64,000 nt of DNA from Calcarisporiella thermophila CBS 279.70 (taxonomy: Eukaryota; Calcarisporiellomycota). Within the stretch, counting starts at the first letter, position 1. The number at the start of each line of letters is the position of its first letter. Below are positions 10,243 through 21,524 of this stretch, in pieces. Under the pieces are notes generated by a model. It was not told the origin of the DNA, did not search any database, and saw nothing but the letters and a program-made list of their open reading frames with translations. Made by a program: the position numbers and the translations under genes. Location of the stretch: NCBI RefSeq assembly GCF_041956535.1, contig NW_027192208.1, forward strand, positions 78,761 through 142,760, read 5' to 3'.

Positions 10243-12251
10243 TTAGGTTAACGATTCGTTTGATGAGAGCAATATCCGAAGACGCTCCACTCTCCTCTGC
10301 AGCTTCTCGTGTAAAGGAAGCCGTTGGGGCACCTGCTCGTAAACCGCCTTCACCACTTTCTCGAACCGCTTACGTGCCTCGGTGGTTTCGCCCATCTTGT
10401 GGCGCGGGTCGAGGACGAAATCCAACACATCCATGGCCGCTAGAAGAGAAGCCCCCGACTTGGTAAGCCCGCAGCGCGAGCCCCAGCCAAGCCGCGTAGT
10501 GATGAGATCGATGATTCGATACGCTGCCGGTATGCACATTGCCCCCGGGATCTTCTTCCCGTCCTCGAGCGGGTTCTCGGCAAAAAAAAGGCGGATGGCG
10601 GGGAGGCAAAACTCGATGCAGCTGCCAAGAACATCCAGCTCCAGAAAGATGGCCAGCTTGGTACTTTCAGGCGCCTCCTCGTCCTCCTTCAAAGATCCTA
10701 CTCGTAAAGCCGGTGGCCTTTTGTTGACAAGTTCCCTCAGCTCGCGCTCCGCTTCACTGGCCAGCTCATACACGTCCACGCCTTTCGCTCGCCTCATGAT
10801 CAAGCAGCGTAGAATGTTGTACAGCCATCCCCGCTGCACCGCGCACTCCACCCGCAGCGACTCCAAGGGGGTTTCGTGCGGAAGGGGGCGCGGGCGGCTC
10901 TCTTCGCGAAATTCTCCGGGAAGCGTGTCGGGCGATTTCATCAGCATGAAATGCTCATGCTCCACCAGCAGCACCATCCATGCAGCGCGCCGGAACGCTT
11001 CCTCCGAGTGCGTATCGTTCCGAGAATCTGAGCGGGAGTAGGCCAACAAATTGATATGCTGCCGGGCCAAAAAGATGTAGAACGGGTATCCTTTCTCCAT
11101 GCGAGAGCGGGTATAAAGCAAGCAGAGGCCCATGACGGAATTCAGGCTTGGCCTATCGAATATTTCCTCCTAATAGCATTCGGGGTATTGAGCGAGAGGT
11201 GCCAGTCAGCCACAAGGAAAATAGCAAGAGAGGGAGAGGGAGAGAGAGTTACTTACAAGCAATTGCTTTGCAGACTCATCCGCCTGTCTTGCAATCACCC
11301 CTCTATAACAAGGCGCGACTTTCTCGTGCTCGGTGTGTGCATGATACACGGTCCACGCCAGGGCGGCCGCCTGCACGAATGGGTCCAGTTTTCCCGTCCA
11401 AAAGTGGAGCATAAATTCGGTCTCATTGCAGAGGTAGCCGACCATGTAGTGACACTGCAGGAAGGTGGCAAGGAGGTCGGCCGTCTCGTTCGTCAGGTCG
11501 TAGGGTGTTTGGGGCTGAGAAGGGGGAGGGCAAGTCTGAAGGAGCTGGCGATAGAACGCCAAGCGGTGGGTTGCGGTATACCAGTTGTAGATGAGCTGCG
11601 GCGAGGAGCGAGGCCGCGAGGCCCCGTTGTTTTCCCGCGGACTTGGGGAGGATTCGGGAGACTCGGCGGGGTCCTGCAAGGTAATGGATCTAAGCTGGTC
11701 CACCAGCTCACCCACAGACCCAGAGCGCACCCATATGCTCCATCCACTTTCGGTTCGTTTCACATGCCATCCCTCCGGGACCTTAATCAGTGCTTCTCCA
11801 CTGCCAAGTGTCGGCATCCGCATCGACCAGAGCGGTACCCGCGCGATCAGCTCCTGCTCAAGCACACGGAGCCGTCTGCGCACTTGCCCAATGTTGTGCT
11901 GAAAGTACCACAGGACGAATTTGGCCTCCTCATTCAGGGTTGGGTAGGTGCATGCTGCCGACGTCTTAAGACAATTGCGGCAGGAGGGACGGAGCATGTC
12001 ACAATGTAGCTGTTTTCGTGGTATATAATGTTAGCATCAGAAGGAGAGAGCCGCCATCTCCATGGCCTAGCCCATGTCAGGCGGGGGAGAAAGACCAACA
12101 TGCTTACCTTGGCTTCCCGGCAGCGAATGCATAATCGCATCCGGGAAAACGGCGAGATGCCTCTGGCGTTTTTGCCACGGCCGGGCTTTGTGGGCACTAG
12201 ACTCCAGCAAACTTCCATGGGGAGAGGGGGGAGGAATGCAAACTCGAGCAT
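10243..12251 (-). CDS. Zn2Cys6 transcription factor B (family member 2 of 3)
   Basis: This is the second Gal4-type regulator of the family. Exons on the minus strand are 12251-12108, 12009-11257 and 11169-10243, all phase 0, giving 607 aa. The cluster is C41-x2-C44-x6-C51-x6-C58-x2-C61-x6-C68 (RCREAK|LHCDMLRPSC), split by an intron after the lysine exactly as in A and C. A heptad-like helix follows (VRRRLRVLEQEL). The middle region has WTGKLDPFVQ in place of MDPLLKW, and the second intron again lies just before E-E-I-F-D-R-P-S. A proline/serine linker lies at about 11600-11680. The start is uncertain: later in-frame ATGs at about 12218 and 12141 would shorten only the disordered N-terminus. 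The three proteins differ strongly outside the motifs, so the duplication is old. Confidence 0.88.
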
Positions 12252-12602
12252 CTATTTTAAGGGACATCCCGTCCAAGCCACCTCTTTTAATTAAGCTTAT
12301 GTGACAAGTTTCCCAGAACATGATTAAAGGAGACACACGACCAGAACAGAGGAGAAGGAGAGGAGAGCAGGCGATTAAGCTCGGCTCCTCGTGCGCAGAG
12401 CTTCCTAGGGAAGGCACACCGATGCACACGCTGCAAAGATCCTTCTCCTGAACCTTGCACGAATATGGACTGGCGCGCCAATCCATGAGGAAACCTTCTC
12501 GCCCTGCCCCACTTCTCTCCTTTAGGGTTCACAAAATTCGGCCTTTTCTTACGCAACCCGCAGAACCCAAACGCGCGCGCTCCTGCTGCACCTCCCTTCG
12601 GG
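12252..12602. other. Intergenic, no supported gene
   Basis: This is the upstream region of Zn2Cys6 gene B and the 3' flank of the secreted-protein gene. ORFs here are arginine/serine-rich shadows of GC-rich DNA, and I see no motif. Confidence 0.4.
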
Positions 12603-12912
12603 TCAGAACGCCATCATCCCGGCCACCACCACCGCCAGTGCGCCCACGGCCGTCGAGGCGTACATTTCGCCCGCAGCGTTCATCTTCTCGCTCGCATCAC
12701 TGGAGCCGTGCGCAGTCTTGGGCTCTCGCGGCCCTGCGCGGGAGTAAGCTCGCTCTTGTGCTGCCGGCATGGGGGGAGGCATTTGACGTCAGCAAGGCCG
12801 CATTGTGCATGATCTTGCGATGCTGATCATATGGGGAGATCTTAGTGCCTGAGGCGACGCATATGAGCCAACAGGCGAGGGCGAGCACGAAGAGCTGGTA
12901 TCGCTGTTTCAT
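12603..12912 (-). CDS. Small secreted protein with GPI-like tail, frame broken at a C6 run
   Basis: From the ATG at 12912 the frame begins with a good signal peptide (MKQRYQLFVLALACWLICV, then ASG). A polar region with one N-x-S site follows. After about 45 codons the frame meets a run of six C (plus-strand G6 at 12771-12776). Beyond it, coding potential continues in a different frame and ends in a hydrophobic tail (STAVGALAVVVAGMMAF), stop at 12603. That tail follows a small-residue, Ser-rich stretch, as in GPI-anchored proteins. With a five-base run the two parts would form one protein of about 102 aa. As given, the first frame ends at 12697. Either the assembly has a homopolymer error, the gene is recently broken, or a very small intron is present. 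No family is recognised. Confidence 0.5.
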
Positions 12913-13488
12913 GGCCAAGTCAAACACCACCAGTCTATGAAAGCAAAAGCGACGTATCGAGGGCTGTCTGCAGTGGAGAGCGATGTTATGGAAGGGAATT
13001 TCGAATGTGACTAGGAATTCATGTCTGGTCCACTGGTGCAACTTATTCTGTTTGTTTTTGGAATCGAGCCGTTAGTGGCTAAATCGGATCAAATGAAAAT
13101 CCTCTACCCTACTAAGGATGTCAAATAAAAGCTTATTCATTCTCTCGAGAATCTTAAAATTGCAGTGCAGAGGGAAAAAAAAAAGAGAGTATTAAGAGAC
13201 AAAAAGGAAAAGAAAGGAAAGGAAAGCCAAGGGGAAAAGGAATGGAAAAGCGAATAAATAGGATCCAAATGATGAAATAAGGTATTCATTTAATAATGAG
13301 GTAGGTACTTTAAAAACATTCAAGAGCCATTATAGCGTATGTATATATGTATATATAGAGAAAGAGAGGGTTTTCTAGACAACACTATTCACTTAATAAG
13401 CATCACTCAAATGCACAAAAAAAAAATAAAATAAAATAGAATAGAAAGATAGGAAAACATCTAAATGGAGTTGAACAAGAAAAAGAAA
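12913..13488. other. Intergenic, no supported gene
   Basis: This holds the promoter of the small secreted-protein gene and the 3' flank of the Uds1-domain gene. It is A-rich near 13170-13260 and 13410-13450. I see no coding exon. Confidence 0.5.
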
Positions 13489-16400
13489 TTACTTTTTGTC
13501 CGCCCACTGTCTAAACTCCTCCTCGCCTTCGAAATACATCTCCTCCTTATTATTCATCGCCAGCGGAGCGGGCCAGAGGTGACTTTTATCGTCCTCCGCT
13601 CCCCGCTCCTTTTTGGCTCCACCGGTCTCATGGCTATCCACCACAGGCTTGGGTTTTTCCTGCCCATGGTTGACGTCGCTCTGCAGCTTGGCGACCACGC
13701 CCGCCGCTTTCTCCTCGGGCTGATCCTTAGGCTGTGGGTGACTATCGTCCTCATCGTGGTCGTCGGCGAAGTGAACGGTGAGCCGCGACTTGGGCTTGGG
13801 CTTCTCCGTCTTCTGCTCTACCTTGTATTCCTCGTGGCCCTCATGCCCCTCCATTCCTCCCATGGAATGGTGCATGGGGTCACTCTCCAAGTGGCGCTCC
13901 CACGGATCCGGATGCGTGTCGGGACTCATTAGGGCAGAGTCTCCCTCCTCATCCTCGTCCTCATCCTCATCCGCCTCGCCACCATAGGCATCCGACACGA
14001 AGTAGTCCTCCACAAACTGCGACACCGTCGCCTGCTTCTTGATTCGGAGCTGCATGGATCGCCTATCCAGCTCCAAGTTCTCCTTCTCCGCCCGAAGGTC
14101 CGCAATCATGAGCTCGAGCTCCGCCTTCTCTTCTTCCGTCTGCTCGGCCTCTCTCCGCGCGGTGTCCCGCTCGCGCTCGATACGAGCAAGGTTCGCCTCG
14201 GACTCTTTCACGCGCTGCTCGAGGAAACGCATCTCCCGCTCCAAGCGCTGAACGGTGTCCTCAGCGGCCTTTTTGGCGCCCTCTGCCGAATCCAGTTCGT
14301 CCTCAAGTTGGCGCACCTTCTTCTCCAGGTCGCCTCGCTCAGTCTCCATCTCCTGCTTGCGCTGGTCGAGACCTTGCCTGAGGTGCTGAACAGTAGCTTC
14401 GTGCTCTTGGAGCAATCGGCGCGCCTCATCCAGCTCCCGCTCCAGAGTAATCCGCTCCTCCTCACTCTCGTCCCGCTCCCGGTCGGCATTCTCCTTCGCC
14501 CACTCTAATTCACGCGCTTTCTTGACGAGCTCCTGCTCGAGCTCTCGCACATGCAGCTCCATCTCCTGCAGTTTTTCGGAGCGGTCTCGCGAATCTTGCT
14601 CCACCGCCTCGCGGGCCCATTGCACCTCCTTGGCCTTTTCCTCCACCTCGCGCTCCAACTCGCTTACTCGCGCCTCCAGCCCCTTGATCCGCTCCTCCTG
14701 CGTCTGGGCCGCCTCTTCGCGCTCCAACTCCATATCCCGGCTCTTTCGCTCCAACTTCTCCTCTAGCTCGCTGACCAGGTGCTCCAGCTCCTCCACGCGC
14801 TCGAGCGCCAACCGCCGCGCCTCCTCCAGCCGGCTCATCTCTTTCTCATTCTCCTCCATGATTCTACCCTTCTCGGACATGGCACGCTCCAAATCAGCGA
14901 TAACGCCCCGAAGCTGCCGGCTTTCCACCGTGAGATCTTCATGACGTTGGCGAGTAGAGATGTGCTCAGCGAGACGGGCCTCAAACTGCCTCTTGAGCTC
15001 TTGGAGCTCGGCAGAATGCTTTTGCTCCAGAGCGGCCAGATCGTCCTGCGCCGCAAGATCACTGTCGGAAATCGCACGATGGAACGAGTCGATCTCGGTC
15101 TCAAGCTCCTCAAAGTTTCGCTTAAGGATATCCCGTAGCCTCTCCGAGGAGGCTTTAAGGGCGGCAGCGTCGCTCTTCCGGACGAGCCCCGAGCGCTTCT
15201 CAAGTCCATCGTCATTCAGTGCGGGGGAGGAAATGGAGACCGGGGAGGTGGTTATGGGGGAGTTTGGCTGTGCATTGGCAAGCAGCATCTGGTGGACAGC
15301 CTCCAGCCTCTCCACCACGTTTCCGCTACCATTCATGCCACTCTCGGATCCCGAATAGGACTGGACGCCACTGTCCGGTCGACTGCCCCTCAACTCCTCG
15401 CCCAGATTCCCTCCACGCGATCTCGGCTTCTCTAGCGCCACCTCCATCATCGATAATTTATCCTGCACCTGGTGCTCGATGCGGCGCTTATCCTCTAATT
15501 CCTGGAGCCGGCCGCGGAATTCGAGGGCGGTGGCGTGGAGGAGGCGTTCAAGGCGGGCAATCTGATCGACGAGAGGCGTCGCCTTGTTCGCCATGTCTTC
15601 CGCTTGCTGCTGGGAGTTGGCCAAGTACTCACAGGCTTCCTTGAGCGACGGCACGGAATCAAGCACACCCTCTTGGACCGCCTTGACAAGCTTCTCGTCC
15701 ACCGCGATCGGTTCCTTTCTAACGGGTGCCGCGTCCTTAGTGCGTGCGCTCTCTTCCGAGGTCTCGCGCGGAGGCGTGCCTTGTCGCTGCTTCTCGAGAT
15801 GTTCCCGCTCTTGCTCTCGGTGGTGCTCCATCTCCGCATCTCGGAGACGTTCCAGCAGCTTTTTATTGGCTTCGTCGAGCTTTCGCATCCCGACGTTCAT
15901 AATGCCTGCGGTGTGCTCCAGATACTTCCGCTGCACCTCGACTAGGCGAGCATTGGCATGCCAAAGCTCAGTGGCAATCCCGCGCAAGCGAGTGTTGATT
16001 TCGTCGATTTCTTGCTCTGCTTGCGCTGCTGCCTGTTTGTACGACTTTTTCGATTGGCCTGCATGCATCTGGAGGATGGACTGGGCGCTGTGGAGGGAGC
16101 GGGTCTCGCGGGACTGGGATTCGGTGAGGTCAGCAATACGCTGCTGAAGATGCCGGATTTCCTATGGTTCAAATAAGCCAGAGATCGGGTTCATCAGCAG
16201 AACTTCGGGCGATCTTGTCGCTGAATGATTCATTACCTTTTTATACTCTTCAACGTCCGTCATGACGCCGAATTCTCTTGACTCGATCACGGCGCGACTG
16301 ATCAGTTGATGGACAATGCGGGGGTCCATGGAGGCATTGGCTTGACCGGGCGTCATTATTCCTCCGATTCTCACCTTTCCGTCAGGGGAAGATTGCTGTG

Positions 16401-17901
16401 AACCATGCTGCGTTGGATGGGAAGGGGCGGGGTTGTGTGCCTGCGATGCTATATACTTGTGGTCACCCGAGGTGTGTTTGTCGGGCAAGTGCGGCGGAGG
16501 GGATGACGGCATAAAAGTATTCGATCGAGAACCCTCGTTGAGGTTAGAGGTGCGCTCACTTGGGAAGGTATATTGGGTAGGGGGTGGTGAAGTGGGCGGA
16601 CTCATCATGATTGCGCTGCCCGCCGTATTCCGTGCAGAACCAGGCGCCGACGGGGGGCTTATCGGTCGATCGCCCGTCATTGCGGAGGTCGGAGCCCTAC
16701 CTCCGGTTGCCAAATCGCTCGTACGTAGGTTGGTATTCACTCCTTTATTCACTTCCTCGGTTTGCCAGCCAGACCCTGGCTCTCTCTCGCCCCATCGGGC
16801 AGGTTGCGGCTGCTGGAGGGGTTGTGGTAGAGGTTGTTGCGGCGGGCGCTCGTAGGCCGAAGTTGAGCTCGAAGAGCTTGCCCACGATGCAGAGGAGGGC
16901 TGGCCCGATGGCTGTTGTCCCGGTGGGTCACCGCCATCTGAGTCGCGCGGGTTGTTGTCCCTGCGCGAGTCCTGGAACGCCGATGAGACAACGCTCATGA
17001 GCGAGGGCTGATCGGGAAAGTCGGCATAGGCAAGATGCAGCGGGCCATTGCCTGCAGCGCCAGCAGGTTTGTTGTACTCGCCAGCCAGCTGACGAGCACC
17101 CTGCTCCGCTCCCGGTTGAGGCGGTAGCCCATTTAGGGCGTTGGATCTTGGGATATCTCCGGTATACAGGGGGTGGCCCGGCGGGGGCGGCGAAATTCCC
17201 CTCTGGCCGCCCACGCCGAACACCACGTCTCTATCTCTTCCACGCGCTTCTTCGTCGCCTACGCTACGATAGGGATTCCGGTAACGCTCGCGTTCCCCGG
17301 TGATCTCGCGGCCGAATTCTCCTTGGGTGGGCGATCCCATAGCGCCGCCATCGTATCTCAGGGTTCCTGAGCGGCCGGGCGGTGATATGGAACGCTGTGC
17401 GGCGCTCGAAAAGCCATCTCCGCGGTCGTAGCCAATTCCGGCATTGCCACCCGAGGGAGGGGAGAGAGATCGCTGGGCGGCAGAGAAATTCCCATTATAT
17501 TTCTCGTAGCCAGCACCGCCCTTGCCAGGCGGGGAGAAGGAGCGCTGCGCGGCAGTTCCCCTCTCAGGACTCGCGCCGGTCCTCTCTCTCCAGCCTCCGT
17601 GTTCACCGGCCATCATTCCTGCTCCGTTGGTTGGGCTGTGAGGGGGCACCGCATCTGAGTTTCCCCGCTCTTGCGAGGCGGCCCGTTTGGTGCCGTCAGA
17701 ATCGCCGGAGGAACGGTTCTCATTTCGTTTATCCGCGGCACGGCGCAGGGAGTCGCTCCGCTGGGGAAGCCATGCGAGCTTGTGGGCGGGCTTGCGCTCT
17801 TCATTATAATTGTTGTTGTTATTATTGTTGTTGTTGTTGGGGCTGCGGGCCCAGCGGTCATCACCGCTAGAGGATGGGGAGATTGAATACTGCGATGACA
17901 T
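13489..17901 (-). CDS. Uds1-domain coiled-coil protein (septation-related family)
   Basis: This is a long coiled-coil protein of 1445 aa. Exons are 17901-16237 and 16161-13489 (phase 0). The first ~530 residues are disordered: a ten-residue Asn run, three RSxSPP repeats, and Pro/Gln/Ser-rich tracts. At the exon junction lies a Uds1 (Up-regulated During Septation) domain: ISRAVIESREFGVMTDVEEY, then KKEIRHLQQRIADL and a SQSRETRSLHSAQSI segment. The second exon is almost entirely heptad coiled coil from about residue 580 to 1300 (for example REVEEKAKEVQWAREAVEQ). A very acidic patch (DEDEDEDEE) and a lysine-rich tail follow. In other fungi, Uds1 proteins are associated with septation or polarity scaffolds. 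The start is the first ATG; the open frame further upstream has none. Confidence 0.85.
17809..17838 (-). repeat. AAC/AAT trinucleotide repeat encoding poly-Asn
   Basis: Ten consecutive Asn codons (AAC and AAT mixed) lie at residues 22-31 of the Uds1-domain protein. The mixed codons suggest an older or purified run, but it may still vary in length between strains. Confidence 0.85.
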
Positions 17902-18617
17902 TGTATGCGGTAATCGATAGGGCAATTAGAGGGAATGCATTGAATGGTCTATGCACGGGGCCGGATGTTTATTATTTTGGTTACTAATGGTCGGGGATGA
18001 CAGCTAGAAGGGGAGGAGGGGGGGGGGGAGCTGCAAGAAGAGGATCTCAGAGGGATGAGGCTGTCAATGTAAGGGGGTGTGGGAAAGGGGAGATTGGCAC
18101 GGGGGGATTGTTTGGGGGGATGCGGATGGGTATGAGCCAAGTGTCTCGACGAGGCGAGAGAACAGGGAATAGCGTGGAAGGCGAAATAAAAATAACAAAT
18201 AAAAAACCAACTGCTTCACAACCGACCGACACCACAAAAGCGGAAAAAATCTCTGACTTTTTTTTCATCTACACCCGTTTGCAGCCTTGGCCTGTCATTC
18301 GTCGGCCGGCTGCGAGGCTTTGATTTTTGGAGGCTAATCGTTGCCATTTCCATTTCTAAGCATGTTTACATGCTCTTTATTCTCCAATCTCCAAACACCC
18401 CCTCTCCCAGCCCAGTAGCAAATATAAGGCAACATTACACTATAGACAGATGCATCGGCGTGCACAAGATCACATGTACTGAAATGGATGAACATAGAAG
18501 AACACAGCATTAAAGAGGAATGGTTCACAGTAATAAAACACTAAGAAAAACAAGGGATGGGTGTGCATGGAATCGGGAGTATCGCAAAACCGCAGGGACT
18601 TGAGATATAGGCGCCCT
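17902..18617. promoter_or_regulatory. Upstream region of the Uds1-domain gene with G-runs
   Basis: This lies between the stop of GTPBP1 and the start of the Uds1-domain gene, both on the minus strand. It holds a purine-rich block (11 consecutive G at 18018-18028) and five G-runs at 18073-18119. The remainder, 18190-18560, is AT-rich and fits a GTPBP1 3' UTR. No gene is supported. Confidence 0.5.
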
Positions 18618-20985
18618 TCATCGTGGCACGTCCTCGGCGGCCTCTAGTGTCTTCACCCGCAGGATTTTCCCCACGCACTTCACCCGCCCCTCCCGGAACA
18701 AAACCGATGCGCCCTCACGCAAGTGTTCCGGTGCATGAGCAAACCGGAATCGAACTACTCCCCGCTCCCCCGTGCGCAAACCCTCTGATTGACAGGGGGA
18801 TGAGCCGCGAGGAGAGGAGGGGGCTGGAGAGGCTGAGGCAAGCCGGGGGGAAGAGTGGTCGGCGGAGGAAGAGGAGGATGAGGCCGAGACCGAGGAAGAA
18901 GCAGAAAGCGCGCGGATATGGCACGACTTGGATCTTTCGGGAATGCCAGCCAGGGTCTGCGCATGGGCAGGACCTGGGGCAGCAGCGGACAGAGTGGTCG
19001 GACTGGCGGGGGCAACCGTTCGGGGAGATGGCAGCGATGCGGGCGCTAACGAGGGCGAATTCGGGCCCGGCACTTGCACGTGCACGACCCTGGCCACTTG
19101 GCGCACCGAGCCGCAGTGAATCATCCCATGATATCCCTGCTGAAGAGCGGCGGGGTGATAGAGAACCAGGATCTCTGCATCAAACTCCATACAGCAAGCT
19201 GGACGCTCCAACAAGACCATCCCTTTGCGTAATCGCCATCGTGTCAGATCGATATCGCCTTCGGCCTCGCTTTCGAGGGCTAGAGTGCCCGCCTGGCCAC
19301 AGTGGATGTACGGGACTGGGATGCGATTTCGGTGGATGGACTTGACGACCACCGGGAGAAATAGGCCGTTGGAGTCTGGGCCAAGGTAGTAGGTGCGCTC
19401 ATGGGTCGGGCCGCGGACATTGATTCTGCCCGCGCGAAGTGTTCCACCCACCACGGTCCCCACATCTGGAATGCAGAGAAGATTGGCAAGCCAAAAGAAT
19501 AAAAGCCATGAGCAAACCAGCCGAGGGGCTTAAGGAAACTCGACCTTACCGAGCAAAGAGTAGACTTCTTCGATGTGGAATTCCACCGAATCCTCTAGCA
19601 TCTTCTTGTGATTTCTGGCCGGGATCGGGAGGAGATTGAACATCTTCTGCAGCAAATTCACGTTTTCGCCCGTGACACTGGAAGTTAAGAAGATTGGAAT
19701 GACTCTAAAAAATAAATCGAAAAAAATGTTAATTATATGCCGCGGTGGAGAAGCGCCGAGAGTATTCATTACCGAGAATGAGAGAAATTGGTCACGGCAA
19801 CCACCAGGTCGTCTTCACTCTGCACAATCATCGGCACCTTTCGACTTCCTGGCGCTTTAAGCAGCCTCAGGAGAGATTCAATCGTGCGCCGCAATTGGTC
19901 ACGCGTGGCGATGTCGATCTTGGTAATCACCACGAAAACCGGAACATTGAGCAGAACCGTGATGGCAAGGTGTTCACGGGTCATCTCGCCCACGCCTCCC
20001 GTCGATGCAGCCACCACTAGACAAGCATAATCTGGACACCGCCCGCTGAGCCCTGCAATGGTTGTCTTCAAATAGCGCGAATGCCCACAGGTGTCGAGAA
20101 AGGTGATGATCTTGGACGAGATTTCACAGATCTGCTCCCATGTCGACACGTTGGTGGTTGCATAGTTGATGAGCTCGCCCGCACTGTTGTAGCCGATGAT
20201 CTCGTGTACGATCGAAGAGGTGCGCCCAGTCTCTATCTCATGGCGGTGACGAAGCGTGTGGAGGCGGGATCGGCCGCGCCCATTGTCAGTGACGCCGTGG
20301 GCCAGAAATCCCAACAGCGTGGATTTTCCCGCATCGTGGCCCCCAACGATCGCCACTTTGATCTCCAAAAGCTGCCTGTCTTCCGTCAGCCGCTTCCGCA
20401 CCAGCGCCTCCACCACTCGATATCCTGGAGTTGCCACCGGCTTCGTCCCGTCTCCAACTCCGATCGGTGCACAGGATTTCGGGGCCGATGAACCCTCACT
20501 CTGACTGCCTGCAACAGGAACCTCGCGCACCACCGAGACGTCTGCGTTGAGCATATCGGCCATCCGCCTTAAAGTGTTGAGCGAAGCATCCATATCGGAC
20601 GGACTTAGACCGATCATGGTGCCGTCGTCAGAAATACCGATCTCGTACATGGCCTCGCCTCCTCCTTCCGACAATCTAGGTAGAACAACACATCATAAGC
20701 ACAGGGTAGGAACAGCGGAGATAAAGGCGCTGCTACTATACCTCCACTTCAGCTGCGTGACGAGGTGCTCAAACTTGTCCTGCTGGGGATCAACAAGCTG
20801 GAGCTGTGTAAAATTAGAATTGAGATTGTAATAAAATGTTAAATTTCTCGGTCAATTATCCGGAAAAAACTAGCAGGAAATCGAAGAGGTCAAAGTGGTA
20901 CCTTGTACTCAATGTTGCCTTCTCCATCGCACTCAGGGGGGAGTGAGGCGGTATGGTTATCCCAGGGAGAAGGCGTCCGTGACAT
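18618..20985 (-). CDS. GTPBP1: GTPBP1-like translational GTPase
   Basis: This is an EF-Tu/eEF1A-related GTPase of the GTPBP1/2 family, which animals use in translation surveillance and mRNA turnover. Exons on minus: 20985-20902, 20803-20742, 20675-19773, 19704-19550, 19465-18618 (683 aa). The N-terminus (PECDGEGNIEYKL...LVTQLKWRLSEGGGEAMYEI) follows the animal proteins. G motifs: GGHDAGKS (residues 160-167), DTCGH (243-247), TKID (300-303) and the switch-I RHEIETGRTSS. Domains II and III follow (VGTVVGGTL, KSIHRNRIPV, MIHCGSVRQ, VRFRFAHAPEHL, LFREGR). Oddity: about 97 Ser/Ala/Pro-rich residues (about 533-629, DNA 18783-19073) sit in domain III between RQVARVVHV and LRTGERG, where human GTPBP1 has only a short loop. 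The GTPase core looks intact. Confidence 0.93.
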
Positions 20986-21524
20986 TGTATAAACTTCTAA
21001 CAGGAATCCAAACGGAAGAATTTTACGAATTCAAATTCTTCAAGCTCATTCAGTGAGAATCTATCCGGTAACGCCAATCCATGGACGAGCAGAACGCGAA
21101 AAGGAAATGAGAACAAGGTATGTGAAAAAAACCGTCGATTTTTAATGCAGAAAAATTGCCATCTTTTTCCCTAGTTTTTCAATGACCTCCAATGAGTCGA
21201 ACATGAGAACAGTCACGTAGGGTGGGTTAGGTTAGATCCAACGAGAGCAAACATCATTCGTATCCCTAAGGGAGCCAGGTTTCAGCTGATCTTTCTCATC
21301 TCAAAGAGACAGTTCAACCTGCTCTCATTTTGTTATCCATCTACAATTTCCCCCGCGATCTACTAAATACATCAGGCGAGAATAGGATAAACTAGAAGCA
21401 GCCGAAGAAAATTGAACACTTTTGTCTCTGGTGATTTTTTTTAATCTTCCATCCTCCCCCTCCTGCTTCATCGAATCTCTCGCATCTTCCACTGTTTCCT
21501 CCTTTCATCTTTAAAATCGCAATA
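20986..21524. promoter_or_regulatory. Bidirectional promoter of the GTPBP1-like and DNAJB12-like genes
   Basis: These 539 bases separate divergent ATGs. They contain GGGTTAGGTTAG at about 21228-21239, and pyrimidine tracts before the DnaJ start (21430-21510). No TATA box is obvious. The interval is short enough that the two genes may share control. Confidence 0.5.

Noticed and set aside
10260-11902. Plus-strand ORFs opposite Zn2Cys6 gene B
   Set aside because: Shadows of the real gene, whose three exons join in frame with conserved motifs.
13465-17886. Many long plus-strand ORFs opposite the Uds1 gene (for example 15584-16147, 14522-14944)
   Set aside because: They are Ser/Leu/Arg-rich shadows of the coiled-coil codons and have no splice structure or motifs.
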